Shown piece after piece: positions 48,981 through 57,732 of a stretch of DNA of 64,000 nucleotides. Under the pieces are notes generated by a model that saw only the letters and a list, made by a program, of their open reading frames with translations, did not search any database and was not told where the DNA came from. How positions within the stretch are numbered: position 1 is the first letter of the stretch; every line of letters starts with the position of its first letter. The stretch covers positions 62,001-126,000 of the forward strand of contig CAYYTK010000001.1 of NCBI GenBank assembly GCA_964474695.1. Direction: 5' to 3'. This stretch comes from DAOUBP01 sp964474695 (GTDB taxonomy: Bacteria; Chloroflexota; Anaerolineae; CG2-30-64-16). The position numbers were made by a program, and so were the translations under genes.

Positions 48981-50783
48981 ATGTCTACCCAAACCATTCC
49001 TCCCCACAGCGATATCGATCCCAAGTACACCTGGAACGCGCCCAGCGTTTTCCCATCTGCTGAGGCATGGGATGCTGAATATGCCAGCGTCGCGCAGGAT
49101 CTGGCCGGGCTGAAGGCGTATCAGGGCCATCTGGCAGAGGGGCCGGGTGTGCTGGCCGAGGCAGTAGCGGCAGTTGAGAAGCTCATGCAGCGCGTTTACA
49201 AGCTCTATACCTATGCAGGCATGGCTTATGCGGTCAATACCGTTGATCAGGCCGCGGCCAAGCGCAACGGCCGGGCCCAGGGGCTCTTCGGCCAGGTGTT
49301 GGCGGCCATGTCTTTCCTGGATCCAGAGCTGTTGGCGTTGGGCGCTGAGACATTGCAGCGCTGGATCGCGACAGAGCCGCGCCTGGCGTACATTGGCCAT
49401 TATGTGGATGACCTCTTTCGCAAACAGGCCCACGTCCGTTCCGCAGAGGTGGAGGAGTTGCTCGGTTTGTTAGCTGATCCGTTCGGGAATGCCGGCATGA
49501 CTCACAGCATGTTAGCTGATGCCGACTTCAAGTTCCCACCCGCAGCAGCCGGCGATGGCCGCTCGCTGCCCGTGACCCAGGGCACGCTGGATGAAATCCT
49601 GGCCGGCCCGGATCGGGAGGCCCGGCGCACGGCCTGGGAAGGCTACATGGACACCTACCTGGCCCACAAGAACACCTTGGCCTCGAACCTGCTGACCTCC
49701 GTCAAGAATAACGTCTTCACCATGCGCGCCCGCCGCCACGCTACCACCCTGGAGATGGCGCTGTTCCAGCAGAACCTGCCGGCGGCCGTGTTCGACAACC
49801 TCTTGGCCGTGTTCAAGAAGAATCTGCCCGTCTGGCACCGCTATTGGGAAGTTCGCCGCAAGGCGCTGGGCGTGGAAACGTTGGAGCCATACGACATCTG
49901 GGCTCCGCTCACCGGCGTTCAGCCGTCCATCCCTTACGAACAGGCCGTGGGGTCGATTTGCGAAGGACTGGCGCCGATGGGGCCGGAGTACGTCGAGACG
50001 GTGCGTCGAGGCTGCCTGGAACAGCGCTGGGTGGATGCCTATCCGTGCCAGGGCAAGATGGGCGGCGCGTTCTCGTCCGGGGCGCCGGGCACTTTCCCGT
50101 TCATCATGATGAGCTACACCGACGACGTGTTCAGCCTGAGCACCCTGGCCCATGAGCTGGGACACTCGATGCACTCCTATCTCACCTGGCAGAACCAGCC
50201 GATCCTTTACAGCGATTACGGCATGTTCCCCGCCGAAACCGCGTCCAACTTCCATCAGGCCATGGTGCGCGCCCATCTGTTGGAGGCCAACCCTGACCCG
50301 GCGTTTCAGATTGCGGTGATCGAAGAGGCGATGTCGAATTTCCATCGCTACTTCTTCATCATGCCCACCCTGGCCCGCTTCGAGTTGGCAGTGCACCAGG
50401 CCGAAGAGCGCGGCGAAGGGATGAGCGCCGACGATATGATCGGTCTGATGGCAGATCTGTTCGGTGAGGGCTACGGCGGCCGCGTGCACGTGGATCGTGA
50501 GCGCACCGGCATCACCTGGGCCACCTTCACGCACCTGTACATGGACTACTACGTTTTCAACTATGCTATCGGCATCTCGGCCGCGAATGCCTTGGCGCTG
50601 CGCGTCCGCTCGGGGGCCGGCGCGGCCGATGATTACAAGCGTTTCCTCAAATCGGGCAGCTCCCTCTATCCACTGGATGCGTTGAAGCTGGCCGGCGTGG
50701 ATATGACCACACCTGAGCCGGTGGAAGCTGCGTTCTCTGTGCTGGCCGGGCTGGTGGATCGGTTGGAGAAGCTGGTGGGGTAG
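48981..50783 (+). CDS. pepF: M3 family oligoendopeptidase (PepF-like)
   Basis: A 600-residue cytosolic zinc metallopeptidase. The zinc motif is HELGH (residues 391-395, in LAHELGHSMHSYL), with the third ligand Glu in the FPAETASNFHQAM region. The N-terminal domain and the GKMGGAFSSG context are typical of PepF/M3B. It cleaves short peptides, in peptide turnover or signal-peptide degradation. The ATG at 48981 follows ACAGGAG. No neighbour hints at a special role. Confidence 0.93.
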   Translation: MSTQTIPPHSDIDPKYTWNAPSVFPSAEAWDAEYASVAQDLAGLKAYQGHLAEGPGVLAEAVAAVEKLMQRVYKLYTYAGMAYAVNTVDQAAAKRNGRAQGLFGQVLAAMSFLDPELLALGAETLQRWIATEPRLAYIGHYVDDLFRKQAHVRSAEVEELLGLLADPFGNAGMTHSMLADADFKFPPAAAGDGRSLPVTQGTLDEILAGPDREARRTAWEGYMDTYLAHKNTLASNLLTSVKNNVFTMRARRHATTLEMALFQQNLPAAVFDNLLAVFKKNLPVWHRYWEVRRKALGVETLEPYDIWAPLTGVQPSIPYEQAVGSICEGLAPMGPEYVETVRRGCLEQRWVDAYPCQGKMGGAFSSGAPGTFPFIMMSYTDDVFSLSTLAHELGHSMHSYLTWQNQPILYSDYGMFPAETASNFHQAMVRAHLLEANPDPAFQIAVIEEAMSNFHRYFFIMPTLARFELAVHQAEERGEGMSADDMIGLMADLFGEGYGGRVHVDRERTGITWATFTHLYMDYYVFNYAIGISAANALALRVRSGAGAADDYKRFLKSGSSLYPLDALKLAGVDMTTPEPVEAAFSVLAGLVDRLEKLVG

Positions 50784-50822
50784 GGGAATTTCGATTTTCG
50801 AGTTTGGATTTGCGATTTGAGG

Positions 50823-51203
50823 GCGCGGCACACGTGCCGGCGCGCAATCCGACGGATTGCGATACAATTGCGGCACACATGCCGGCGCGCAATCCAGCGG
50901 ATGGCGATACAGGTTTGTGGCGCAATCTGCCAGATTGCGTACGTGGCGAGTCGCAATCCAGCGGATTGCGATACAATTGCGGCACACNNNNNNNNNNNNN
51001 NNNNNNNNNNNNNNNNNNNNNNNNNNNNNNNNNNNNNNNNNNNNNNNNNNNNNNNNNNNNNNNNNNNNNNNNNNNNNNNNNNNNNNNTGCGGCACACATG
51101 TCGGCGCGCAATCCAGCGGATTGCGATACAGGTTTGTGGCGCAATCTGCCAGATTGCGTACGTGGCGAGTCGCAATCCAGCGGATTGCGATACAATTGCG
51201 GCA
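50823..51203. repeat. Array of 109-bp palindromic repeat units interrupted by an assembly gap
   Basis: Units begin GCGGCACACATG and contain three hairpins: CGCAATCC-AGC-GGATTGCG (one base changed in the left copy), CGCAATCT-GCC-AGATTGCG and CGCAATCC-AGC-GGATTGCG. The left complete unit is 50870-50978 and the right one 51089-51197, each 109 bp, with a 48-bp shortened unit before the first. The N gap lies between the two, so the true copy number is unknown. The translated repeat ORFs on both strands are spurious. Confidence 0.85.
50988..51087. other. Scaffold gap (100 N)
   Basis: Exactly 100 undefined bases. This is a conventional placeholder size, not a measured length. Both edges lie at the same point of the repeat unit, so the assembler probably failed in the repeat. 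Confidence 0.98.
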
Positions 51204-51248
51204 TGAATGCTGATCGCCAAGTCCGGTGCCGGGAGCAGGAGGCGCCTC

Positions 51249-52937
51249 ATGAAGCGGATACTGGTGCAGGCCATCTTGTTGGCTTTCATCTTGACGTGTT
51301 CGATGCCGGCTGCACTCGGCATGCCGTATGCCGTTGAAGCGGGGGCTGCATTGGCCGGCGAACCGGATAGAGTTTCATCCGTGCAAGACGTGTTGCACTT
51401 CCTTTGGTTGCTTCAGGATTCACAGGACTCGGGCCTGGTGCCACTATATGAGGGCACTGACGACACAACCACCTATTCGAACGCGATGGCTGCCATCGCG
51501 TTCCTGGCTGAAGGCGAGACCGATCGGGTGCGTCGCATCTTCGACGCTTTCGCTGGTCAGACGGATTCCTGCCCGGCTTGCGCCTGTCAGGGCGCCTATC
51601 AGCAGTTCCGTCTCGCCTCGACCGGCCTCTCGAACCCGGCCGCCGACCCGAACGACTTCTGGGTCGGCGATAACGCCTGGCTGCTGACCGCGCTGAAGCA
51701 GTATCGCCAGGATACAGGCGATAGCCGCTACGACGCCCTGATCGGACGTCTGACGGCGTGGTTCATCTGCTTGGAGGACTTGACGCCCGACTCCGGCGTC
51801 TACAGCGGCTTCCGCAAGAACGGTGACCTGATGGACTTCCGGCACCCGGAGGGCAGCATTGACATCTACGGCGCGCTCAGGGGCTCCGGCGTGGAGGCCG
51901 TTCGGACATCGATCAAGGTATGGCTTGATGAGGCGGTCTGGGTTCCGAGAGACGACTGCTATGACATCGGCTATATGAACTGGCCAGCACAGGTCACTCA
52001 TAACCTGCCGACCGACAACGTCTCCTGGGGCTACCTGGCGCTTGGCCCGGTTTACGGCTGCCTGCTCCCCTATGCCGAAGCGTTGACAGCGCGGACGCAG
52101 GACCCCTACCTGATCGAAGTTTTCGACTCACACACCGATACCTACTGGACGGCCGCTCGGCAGAACGACGATCCGTCCATCGTGGTCGACCTGGCGCGGG
52201 CGCAGCATGGGGAGGGTCACGATCTTGTCGTGCAGTACACCTGGGAGCCTGACCACGAGTGGTTCCTATTTCATCGTGAGCGGGAGATCGATCTGGCGGT
52301 CACGCCGGGTTTTGTCTACCACTTCTGGCTGAAAGGGGACGGCAGCGGCAACCGTTTCGAGGTCAAGCTGCAAAACAAAACCGGGGAATGGTATTGGTAT
52401 TTCCTGCATCTGGATTTCGACGGTTGGCGCAAAGTTGAGGCTCGCTACGATCAATTTGCTGACTTCGGCAACAATGGCGGGGTGCGCCTGACTGAAGTCA
52501 CCAAGATCGAGTATGCCATCAACAACCAGTCGCACCAGGCGGCGACCAACAGCGAGGTGCGGATCGGTCGGGCCTGGTATCACGACAGCGGTGCGCCGCG
52601 CAGCTACAGCGTCGACGGCTTTGCCGCCTTCGAGATGGAGCAGAACTGGCTGTTTGTCGAAGGCACTGGACAGATGGCCGCCGCTTATTGCATCGCCGGC
52701 AAGACTGCCGAGTGGCAGCACTACTTGGGCGAATTGACCGGTGCACTCCGGCCGGCATCCATTGGAGATGCCCAGGGGCTGCCGAACTTCCTGACCGGCA
52801 GCATCAACCGTCCGGTGATCGAGTCGGTGGCCTCCTCCTGGTACATCGTGGCCGCGCACTGTTTGAACCCATTTGGCTTTTCGGAGGCCCCGGTCTCATA
52901 CTTGCCGTTGATTTTGCGGTCTTGGCCCAAGAACTGA
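51249..52937 (+). CDS. Secreted alpha/alpha-toroid-like protein with a C-terminal carbohydrate-binding-like domain
   Basis: A 562-residue exported protein. A signal peptide (about 1-24, MKRILVQAILLAFILTC) is followed by a helical-repeat region (about 40-300) with DNAWLLTALKQYRQDTGD and TAWFICLEDLTPDSGVYSGF, like enzymes of alpha/alpha-toroid glycosidase and lyase folds. From about 310 to 460 a beta-sandwich (FVYHFWLKGDGSGNRFEVKL, WRKVEARYDQFADF) resembles CBM11-type carbohydrate-binding modules; it is inserted into the toroid, which resumes at YSVDGFAAFEMEQNW. No catalytic acids can be assigned with confidence. GGAGGCGCC is ahead of the ATG at 51249. It probably acts on extracellular polysaccharide. 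Confidence 0.65.
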   Translation: MKRILVQAILLAFILTCSMPAALGMPYAVEAGAALAGEPDRVSSVQDVLHFLWLLQDSQDSGLVPLYEGTDDTTTYSNAMAAIAFLAEGETDRVRRIFDAFAGQTDSCPACACQGAYQQFRLASTGLSNPAADPNDFWVGDNAWLLTALKQYRQDTGDSRYDALIGRLTAWFICLEDLTPDSGVYSGFRKNGDLMDFRHPEGSIDIYGALRGSGVEAVRTSIKVWLDEAVWVPRDDCYDIGYMNWPAQVTHNLPTDNVSWGYLALGPVYGCLLPYAEALTARTQDPYLIEVFDSHTDTYWTAARQNDDPSIVVDLARAQHGEGHDLVVQYTWEPDHEWFLFHREREIDLAVTPGFVYHFWLKGDGSGNRFEVKLQNKTGEWYWYFLHLDFDGWRKVEARYDQFADFGNNGGVRLTEVTKIEYAINNQSHQAATNSEVRIGRAWYHDSGAPRSYSVDGFAAFEMEQNWLFVEGTGQMAAAYCIAGKTAEWQHYLGELTGALRPASIGDAQGLPNFLTGSINRPVIESVASSWYIVAAHCLNPFGFSEAPVSYLPLILRSWPKN

Positions 52938-52948
52938 AGGGGGCGTAG

Positions 52949-53824
52949 ATGTTGTCTGATCAGATATGCGTCATGCCTGATGGCCGCCGGCTGGCCTACG
53001 CCGAATATGGTGCGGCGGACGGTGTGCCGGTTTTCTTTCTCCAGGGCACGCCCAGCTCGCGGCTGATGCATCCCGATGAGGATGTGACGCGCGATCTTGG
53101 TGTGCGGCTGATCGTGGCCGACCGGCCCGGGTTTGGCTTGTCCGATCCTAAACCCGGCCGCACGCTGCTGGACTGGCCTGATGACATGGTGGCGCTGGCA
53201 AAGTCGCTGGGGATTGATCGATTTGCTGTTGTAGGGATCTCCGGAGGCGGGCCGTACGCCGCTGCGTGCGCCTATAAGATCCCCGATCGCCTGATCGCCG
53301 CCTCCATCGTTGGCGGCAGCGGCCCCGTGGATTTACGCACTACACTTGCCGGCAGCGCTAGGGAGCGCCACGTGGGCTACGTGTTGGCCCAGCGCGCACC
53401 GTGGCTGCTGCGGCTGGTGATCCTGCTGGCGCGCAACCCACAACGCAATCCTGCCCGCTTTCAGGCGCAGTTCAGCCAGGGTGCGGCAGCGGCCGACCGC
53501 GCGATCATGGCGCGGCCGGGTATGCGGGAGATGTTTGTGCGCAGCTACGCCGAGGCGGCCCGCCAGGGCGTGACCGCCTTCGCGGACGAGGTGATCCTGG
53601 CGTCCAAGCCCTGGGGCTTCCCCCTGCAGGACATCACCGCACCGGTCCACCTGTGGCACGGAGAGGAAGATCCTAACACCCCGATCGCGATGGCGCAGGC
53701 GATGGCCGTCGCGATCCCGAACTGCCGCACGACCTTTCTGCCCGGCGAAGGACATCTGTTCCTGTTTGAGCGGTGGGGCGAGATTCTGAGTGATCTACTA
53801 TCGGCAGCTTTTCCAGTTTTCTAA
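52949..53824 (+). CDS. Alpha/beta hydrolase
   Basis: A 291-residue hydrolase. The oxyanion region is FLQGTPSSR, the nucleophile elbow is VGISGGG (Ser about residue 96), and the final histidine is in GEGHLFLFERW. The acid is probably in HGEEDPNTPI. This is a typical cytosolic esterase or epoxide-hydrolase-like enzyme; substrate unknown. It follows the secreted protein by 11 bases. The next gene starts 16 bases after its stop. Confidence 0.88.
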   Translation: MLSDQICVMPDGRRLAYAEYGAADGVPVFFLQGTPSSRLMHPDEDVTRDLGVRLIVADRPGFGLSDPKPGRTLLDWPDDMVALAKSLGIDRFAVVGISGGGPYAAACAYKIPDRLIAASIVGGSGPVDLRTTLAGSARERHVGYVLAQRAPWLLRLVILLARNPQRNPARFQAQFSQGAAAADRAIMARPGMREMFVRSYAEAARQGVTAFADEVILASKPWGFPLQDITAPVHLWHGEEDPNTPIAMAQAMAVAIPNCRTTFLPGEGHLFLFERWGEILSDLLSAAFPVF

Positions 53825-53840
53825 CAGAGGACACAACGCC

Positions 53841-55331
53841 GTGACCTACGCTTACCCTTCCACCTTTGATGCGGCCCAGGCCGCGTTCCTGGCCGCGCAT
53901 CCGTCTTACACAACCACAGCCGCGCTGGACGACCTGCGCCAGCGTGAGTATGCGCGGCTGGACGCGGCCGGCCAGATCTACCTGGACTACACCGGCGGCG
54001 GGTTGTACGCGGAGAGCCAGTTGCGCCGGCATCATGAGCTGCTGAACCACGGCGTCTTCGGCAACCCGCACTCGCATAATCCGACCTCCCAGGCCATGAC
54101 GTGCCTGGTGGATGACGCGCGATCGTACGTGCTGGAATATTTCAACGCCCCGCCGGGCGAATACGTCGCGATTTTCACGCAGAACGCCAGCGGCGCGCTC
54201 AAGCTGGTGGGCGAGGCGTACCCCTTTGGCCCGGGCGACCACTACCTGCTCACCTTCGACAACCATAACTCGGTCAACGGAATTCGCGAGTTCGCGCGCG
54301 GCAGGGGTGCGGCTTTTACCTATTTGCCGGTTGTACAGCCCGAGCTGCGCATCGATCCGGTGGTGCTGGAGGCGCACCTGGATCTGGCGCAGCGCGGTCG
54401 CCACAACCTGTTTGCGTTTCCGGCCCAGTCCAATTTCACCGGCGTGCAACACCCGTTGGAGATGATCGCCCGGGCGCGAGCCAAGGGGTGGGATGTGCTG
54501 GTGGACGCCGCGGCTTTCGCACCGACCAACCGGCTTGACCTGGCGCGCTGGCTGCCCGATTTCGTGCCGCTGTCGTTTTACAAGATGTTCGGCTACCCAA
54601 CCGGCATCGGCTGCCTGTTGGCGCGCAGATCCGCGCTGGAGAAGCTGGCGCGGCCCTGGTACGCGGGCGGCACCATCACGATTTCGTCGGTGCAGGGAGA
54701 CGGCCACTACCTGGTGCCGGGCGAGGCCGGCTTCGAGGATGGCACCGTCAACTACCTTAACATCCCTGCGGTCGAGATCGGCCTGCGCCACCTGGCGGCT
54801 GTCGGTGTTGACGTGATCCATGAGCGGGTGATGTGCCTGGCCGGCTGGCTGATCGACAGCTTGACCGCCCTGAAGCACAGCACCGGCCAGCCGCTCGTTC
54901 ATGTCCACGGCCCGGCTGGCCTGGAGATGCGCGGCGGCACCGTGACCGCAAGCTTCTACGATCGTGACGGCCAGCAGCTCGACGACCGGCGGATCGAAGA
55001 GTTGGCCGGCCACCGCCATATCTCGCTGCGCACCGGCTGCTTCTGCAATCCCGGCGCGGGCGAGGTGGCTCATGGCTTGACGCCGGAGATCATGCGCGAG
55101 TTCTTCCGCGGCCCTGCGCCGCTCTCGTTCCAGGAGCTGCGCGCGGAGATGCGGTCACGTTTCGGCAAGGACGTCAGCGCGGTGCGCCTGTCGGTGGGCA
55201 TCGCCTCCACTTTCGCCGACGTGGATACGTTCATCCGCTTCGCGATCCGATTGCTGGATCACACCGCGGCTGAAATCGGCGCGGTGGAGGTGACCGATCC
55301 CGGCTGTTCGGTGGATCGGGACGCGGCGTAA
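53841..55331 (+). CDS. Class V aminotransferase-fold enzyme, molybdenum cofactor sulfurase-like
   Basis: A 496-residue PLP enzyme. Features include YLDYTGGGLYAESQL, NPHSHNPTSQAM, FTQNASGALKLVGEAYPF, the internal aldimine lysine in PLSFYKMFGYPTGIG, and RTGCFCNPGAGE near residue 410. The last is the hallmark of the MOCOS/ABA3 N-terminal domain, whose Cys receives sulfur for the cofactor of xanthine dehydrogenase-type enzymes. The C-terminal MOSC domain of full MOCOS is absent, so this may be a sulfurase-only form or act on another acceptor. The GTG at 53841 is chosen because the frame upstream overlaps the hydrolase gene. The next gene is a GntR-PBP regulator of a type linked to molybdate-like ligands. 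Confidence 0.82.
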   Translation: MTYAYPSTFDAAQAAFLAAHPSYTTTAALDDLRQREYARLDAAGQIYLDYTGGGLYAESQLRRHHELLNHGVFGNPHSHNPTSQAMTCLVDDARSYVLEYFNAPPGEYVAIFTQNASGALKLVGEAYPFGPGDHYLLTFDNHNSVNGIREFARGRGAAFTYLPVVQPELRIDPVVLEAHLDLAQRGRHNLFAFPAQSNFTGVQHPLEMIARARAKGWDVLVDAAAFAPTNRLDLARWLPDFVPLSFYKMFGYPTGIGCLLARRSALEKLARPWYAGGTITISSVQGDGHYLVPGEAGFEDGTVNYLNIPAVEIGLRHLAAVGVDVIHERVMCLAGWLIDSLTALKHSTGQPLVHVHGPAGLEMRGGTVTASFYDRDGQQLDDRRIEELAGHRHISLRTGCFCNPGAGEVAHGLTPEIMREFFRGPAPLSFQELRAEMRSRFGKDVSAVRLSVGIASTFADVDTFIRFAIRLLDHTAAEIGAVEVTDPGCSVDRDAA

Positions 55332-55339
55332 CGGCAATA

Positions 55340-55436
55340 GTAGGGGCGGGTCTTTCGCCATCTGCGTAGAGCTGCCGCTTGTGACGATTCCCTGCAATAT
55401 CGAGCTCGCTGTTGAGTCAGTAAGACCCGCCCCTAC
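55340..55436. repeat. REPIN-like inverted pair, copy 3 (97 bp)
   Basis: GTAGGGGCGGGTCTT at the left and AAGACCCGCCCCTAC at the right enclose a middle unrelated to the copies at 13121 and 13239. The right arm ends six bases before the GntR gene, so this element carries the gene's 5' leader. Confidence 0.85.
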
Positions 55437-55441
55437 TTGTT

Positions 55442-56554
55442 ATGGGTAAACATATGGACAAAACTCCCCTCTATCTCCAGATCGCCGATGCGATCCGGCA
55501 GGAGCTGCTGGCGGGCAAGCTGCACCCCGGTGACCTGCTGCCGCCTGTCCGCGAGATGGCGGATCGCTGGGGATGCACGCCGGGCACGGTGCAGCAGGCT
55601 TATAAGGAGTTGGCGCAGCTTGGGCTGGTGATCAGCCGGGCCGGCCAGGGCACGCGCGTGGGCACGACGCTGCCGGGCGCCGATCCTGGCCAGGGACCGC
55701 TGCGACATGCCGCCCTGGTGCACCAGGCTGAGGCGTTCCTGCTGGAGGTGCTGGCTGCCGGCCATACACCCGCTGAAGCTGAGAGTGCGTTTCGCGCCGC
55801 GTTGGATCGCTGGCGGGCAATGGCTCAAGAGGTCGACGACACAACTCTCCCCGCCTTGCGTTTTGTTGGCAGCCATGATCCAGCTATCTCCTGGCTAGCA
55901 GCTCACTTTTCTGAAATTTGCCCCGGCCACGGGTTCGAAGTGACGTTCCGAGGCAGCCTGGGCGGGCTGATCGCGCTGGCTGAGGGCAAGGCTGACCTCG
56001 CGGGCAGCCACCTGTGGGATGCGGAGAGTGACACCTACAACGCACCGTTCGTCCGGCGCCTGCTGCCGGGACGCCGCGTGGCGCTGTTAACCTTGGCGCG
56101 GCGCCGGCTGGGCCTGGTCGTGCCGCCTGGCAACCCCGCCGGCTTGGCGGGCGCCGCGGACCTCGCGCGGCCCGGGTTGCGCTTTGTCAATCGACCGCGG
56201 GGCACGGGCACGCGCGTCTGGCTGGATGCACAGCTTGCCCGCCATGGCATCCGGTCGGAGGAGGTTGTGGGCTATGACCAGGAGGTGGTCACCCACGCCG
56301 AGGTCGCGGGCGCCGTGGCTGAGGGTCGCGCAGATGCCGGTTTGGGAATTGAAGCTGCAGCGCTGGCATATGGCCTTGGCTTCGTGTTCCTCACCACCGA
56401 GTCCTATGACCTGGTAATCCCCGCTGAGATGTGGGAGATGGAGCCGGTTCGGATGCTCGCGGCCTGGCTCGGCACTGAGGACGCGCGCAGTGCGCTCGCC
56501 GCGTTAGGCGGGTATGAGACGGCGCTGACCGGGCAAATGACATGGGAGGAGTAG
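55442..56554 (+). CDS. GntR-type regulator fused to a periplasmic-binding-protein-like domain
   Basis: A 370-residue transcription factor. Residues 5-75 are the GntR winged helix (PLYLQIADAIRQELLAG, LPPVREMADRWGCTPGTV). A short linker follows, then from about 135 to 355 a type II PBP-like domain: RFVGSHDPAISWLAAHF, RGSLGGLIALAEGKADLAGSH, RFVNRPRGTGTRVWLD and AEGRADAGLGIEAAA. This is the PBP_like family (PF12727), used by molybdate- and tungstate-linked regulators and molybdopterin-related proteins. The combination suggests a ligand-responsive repressor for molybdenum-related genes; the MOCOS-like gene upstream may be a target. ATG codons at 55442 and 55454 are both possible. Confidence 0.85.
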   Translation: MGKHMDKTPLYLQIADAIRQELLAGKLHPGDLLPPVREMADRWGCTPGTVQQAYKELAQLGLVISRAGQGTRVGTTLPGADPGQGPLRHAALVHQAEAFLLEVLAAGHTPAEAESAFRAALDRWRAMAQEVDDTTLPALRFVGSHDPAISWLAAHFSEICPGHGFEVTFRGSLGGLIALAEGKADLAGSHLWDAESDTYNAPFVRRLLPGRRVALLTLARRRLGLVVPPGNPAGLAGAADLARPGLRFVNRPRGTGTRVWLDAQLARHGIRSEEVVGYDQEVVTHAEVAGAVAEGRADAGLGIEAAALAYGLGFVFLTTESYDLVIPAEMWEMEPVRMLAAWLGTEDARSALAALGGYETALTGQMTWEE

Positions 56555-56644
56555 CTGTGCGGAGCGGGAATGGGATGATCCGTGACTGACGCCATTTCAG
56601 CGTAAGGCTATGCTGTGATCAATCTTGTTTTGTGAGGTGAACCC

Positions 56645-57721
56645 TTGATCAACGAAGACCGTTTGTTGCAAACCTTTCTTGACCTGGTCGCTATTGACAG
56701 CCCCTCGGGCCAGGAAGAGGCCATCAGCCGTGACCTGGCCCGCCGTTTCGCCGAACTGGGCGGCGAGGTCGAGCATGACGAGCACTGGAACCTGATCGCC
56801 CGCTTTCCTGGCGGCGGCGACTGGCTGATGCTCAGCGCGCACATGGACACCGTGGGCAAGGACCTCGGCATCAAGCCGGTGATCCGCGACGGCGTCATCT
56901 ACTCCGATGGCACGACGATCCTGGGCGGCGACGATAAGTCGGGTGTGGCAGCGATCCTGGAGGTCGTTCGCTCACTGACTGAGGATGGCCTGGCCCATCC
57001 GCCCTTGGAGGTCGTGATCTCGGTGGGCGAGGAGGTGGGGTTGAACGGCGCGAAGCGGCTGGATAAGAGCAAGCTGCGCTCGCAACGCGGCTACGTGCTG
57101 GACTCGGGCGGGCCTATCGGCGCCATCGTCACCAACGCGCCCAGTCAGGATGGGCTGGAAGTTTGGGTGCATGGCAAGACCGCGCATGCAGGCGCCGAGC
57201 CGGAAAAGGGAATCAACGCGATCCTGGTTACAAGCGCGGCGATTGCGGCCATGCCGTTGGGGCGCATCGACCCTGAGACCACGGCCAACATCGGCATTAT
57301 CCAGGGCGGCGTTGCCACCAACATCGTGCCGGACATGGTCTACGTTAAGGGCGAGGCGCGCAGCCGCGACGATACCAAGCTGGCCGCGCAGGTGACCGCC
57401 ATGGTCGCGGCGTTTCAAGACGCGGCCGAACGCTTCGGCGCGCATGCCGAAGTAAAGATCAAGCGGGCATACACGACCTTCAAGCTGGCCGACGAGCATC
57501 CGGTGGTGGCGGCTGCGGCCAATGCAGCTCGCCGGCTCGGCTTCACGCCCCTCATCAAGGGGTCCGGCGGCGGCTCGGACGCCAACATTTATGCCGAGCA
57601 CGGCATCGCCTGCGCGGTGCTCAGCACAGGCATGGCCGATGTCCACACGACCGCGGAGCACATTGCGATTGCCGATATGGTCGGCGCGGCGCGCATGTTA
57701 CAGGAAATCGTTGTTGGGTGA
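56645..57721 (+). CDS. M20 family metallopeptidase (PepT-like)
   Basis: A 358-residue di-zinc peptidase. The zinc ligands are in LSAHMDTVG and GGDDKSG, the catalytic Glu in VGEEVGLNG, and the last His in VHTTAEHIAIAD. The dimerisation lid is the GKTAHAGAEPEKGINAI region. It is of the tripeptidase/PepT-2 type that trims short peptides in the cytosol. The start is a TTG at 56645 after GTGAGGTG. The stretch 56555-56640 has no gene. The next gene begins after a 15-base spacing. Confidence 0.9.
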   Translation: MINEDRLLQTFLDLVAIDSPSGQEEAISRDLARRFAELGGEVEHDEHWNLIARFPGGGDWLMLSAHMDTVGKDLGIKPVIRDGVIYSDGTTILGGDDKSGVAAILEVVRSLTEDGLAHPPLEVVISVGEEVGLNGAKRLDKSKLRSQRGYVLDSGGPIGAIVTNAPSQDGLEVWVHGKTAHAGAEPEKGINAILVTSAAIAAMPLGRIDPETTANIGIIQGGVATNIVPDMVYVKGEARSRDDTKLAAQVTAMVAAFQDAAERFGAHAEVKIKRAYTTFKLADEHPVVAAAANAARRLGFTPLIKGSGGGSDANIYAEHGIACAVLSTGMADVHTTAEHIAIADMVGAARMLQEIVVG

Positions 57722-57732
57722 GGGAGGTTCCC

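Noticed and set aside
50823..51203. 109-bp direct repeats as a possible CRISPR or transposon end
   Set aside because: The whole unit is repeated with no spacer diversity, and no transposase gene or target-site duplication is seen.
50804..51337. Open reading frames on both strands through the repeat array and N gap
   Set aside because: They arise from translated palindromes and run through undefined bases. They have no start context and no homology.
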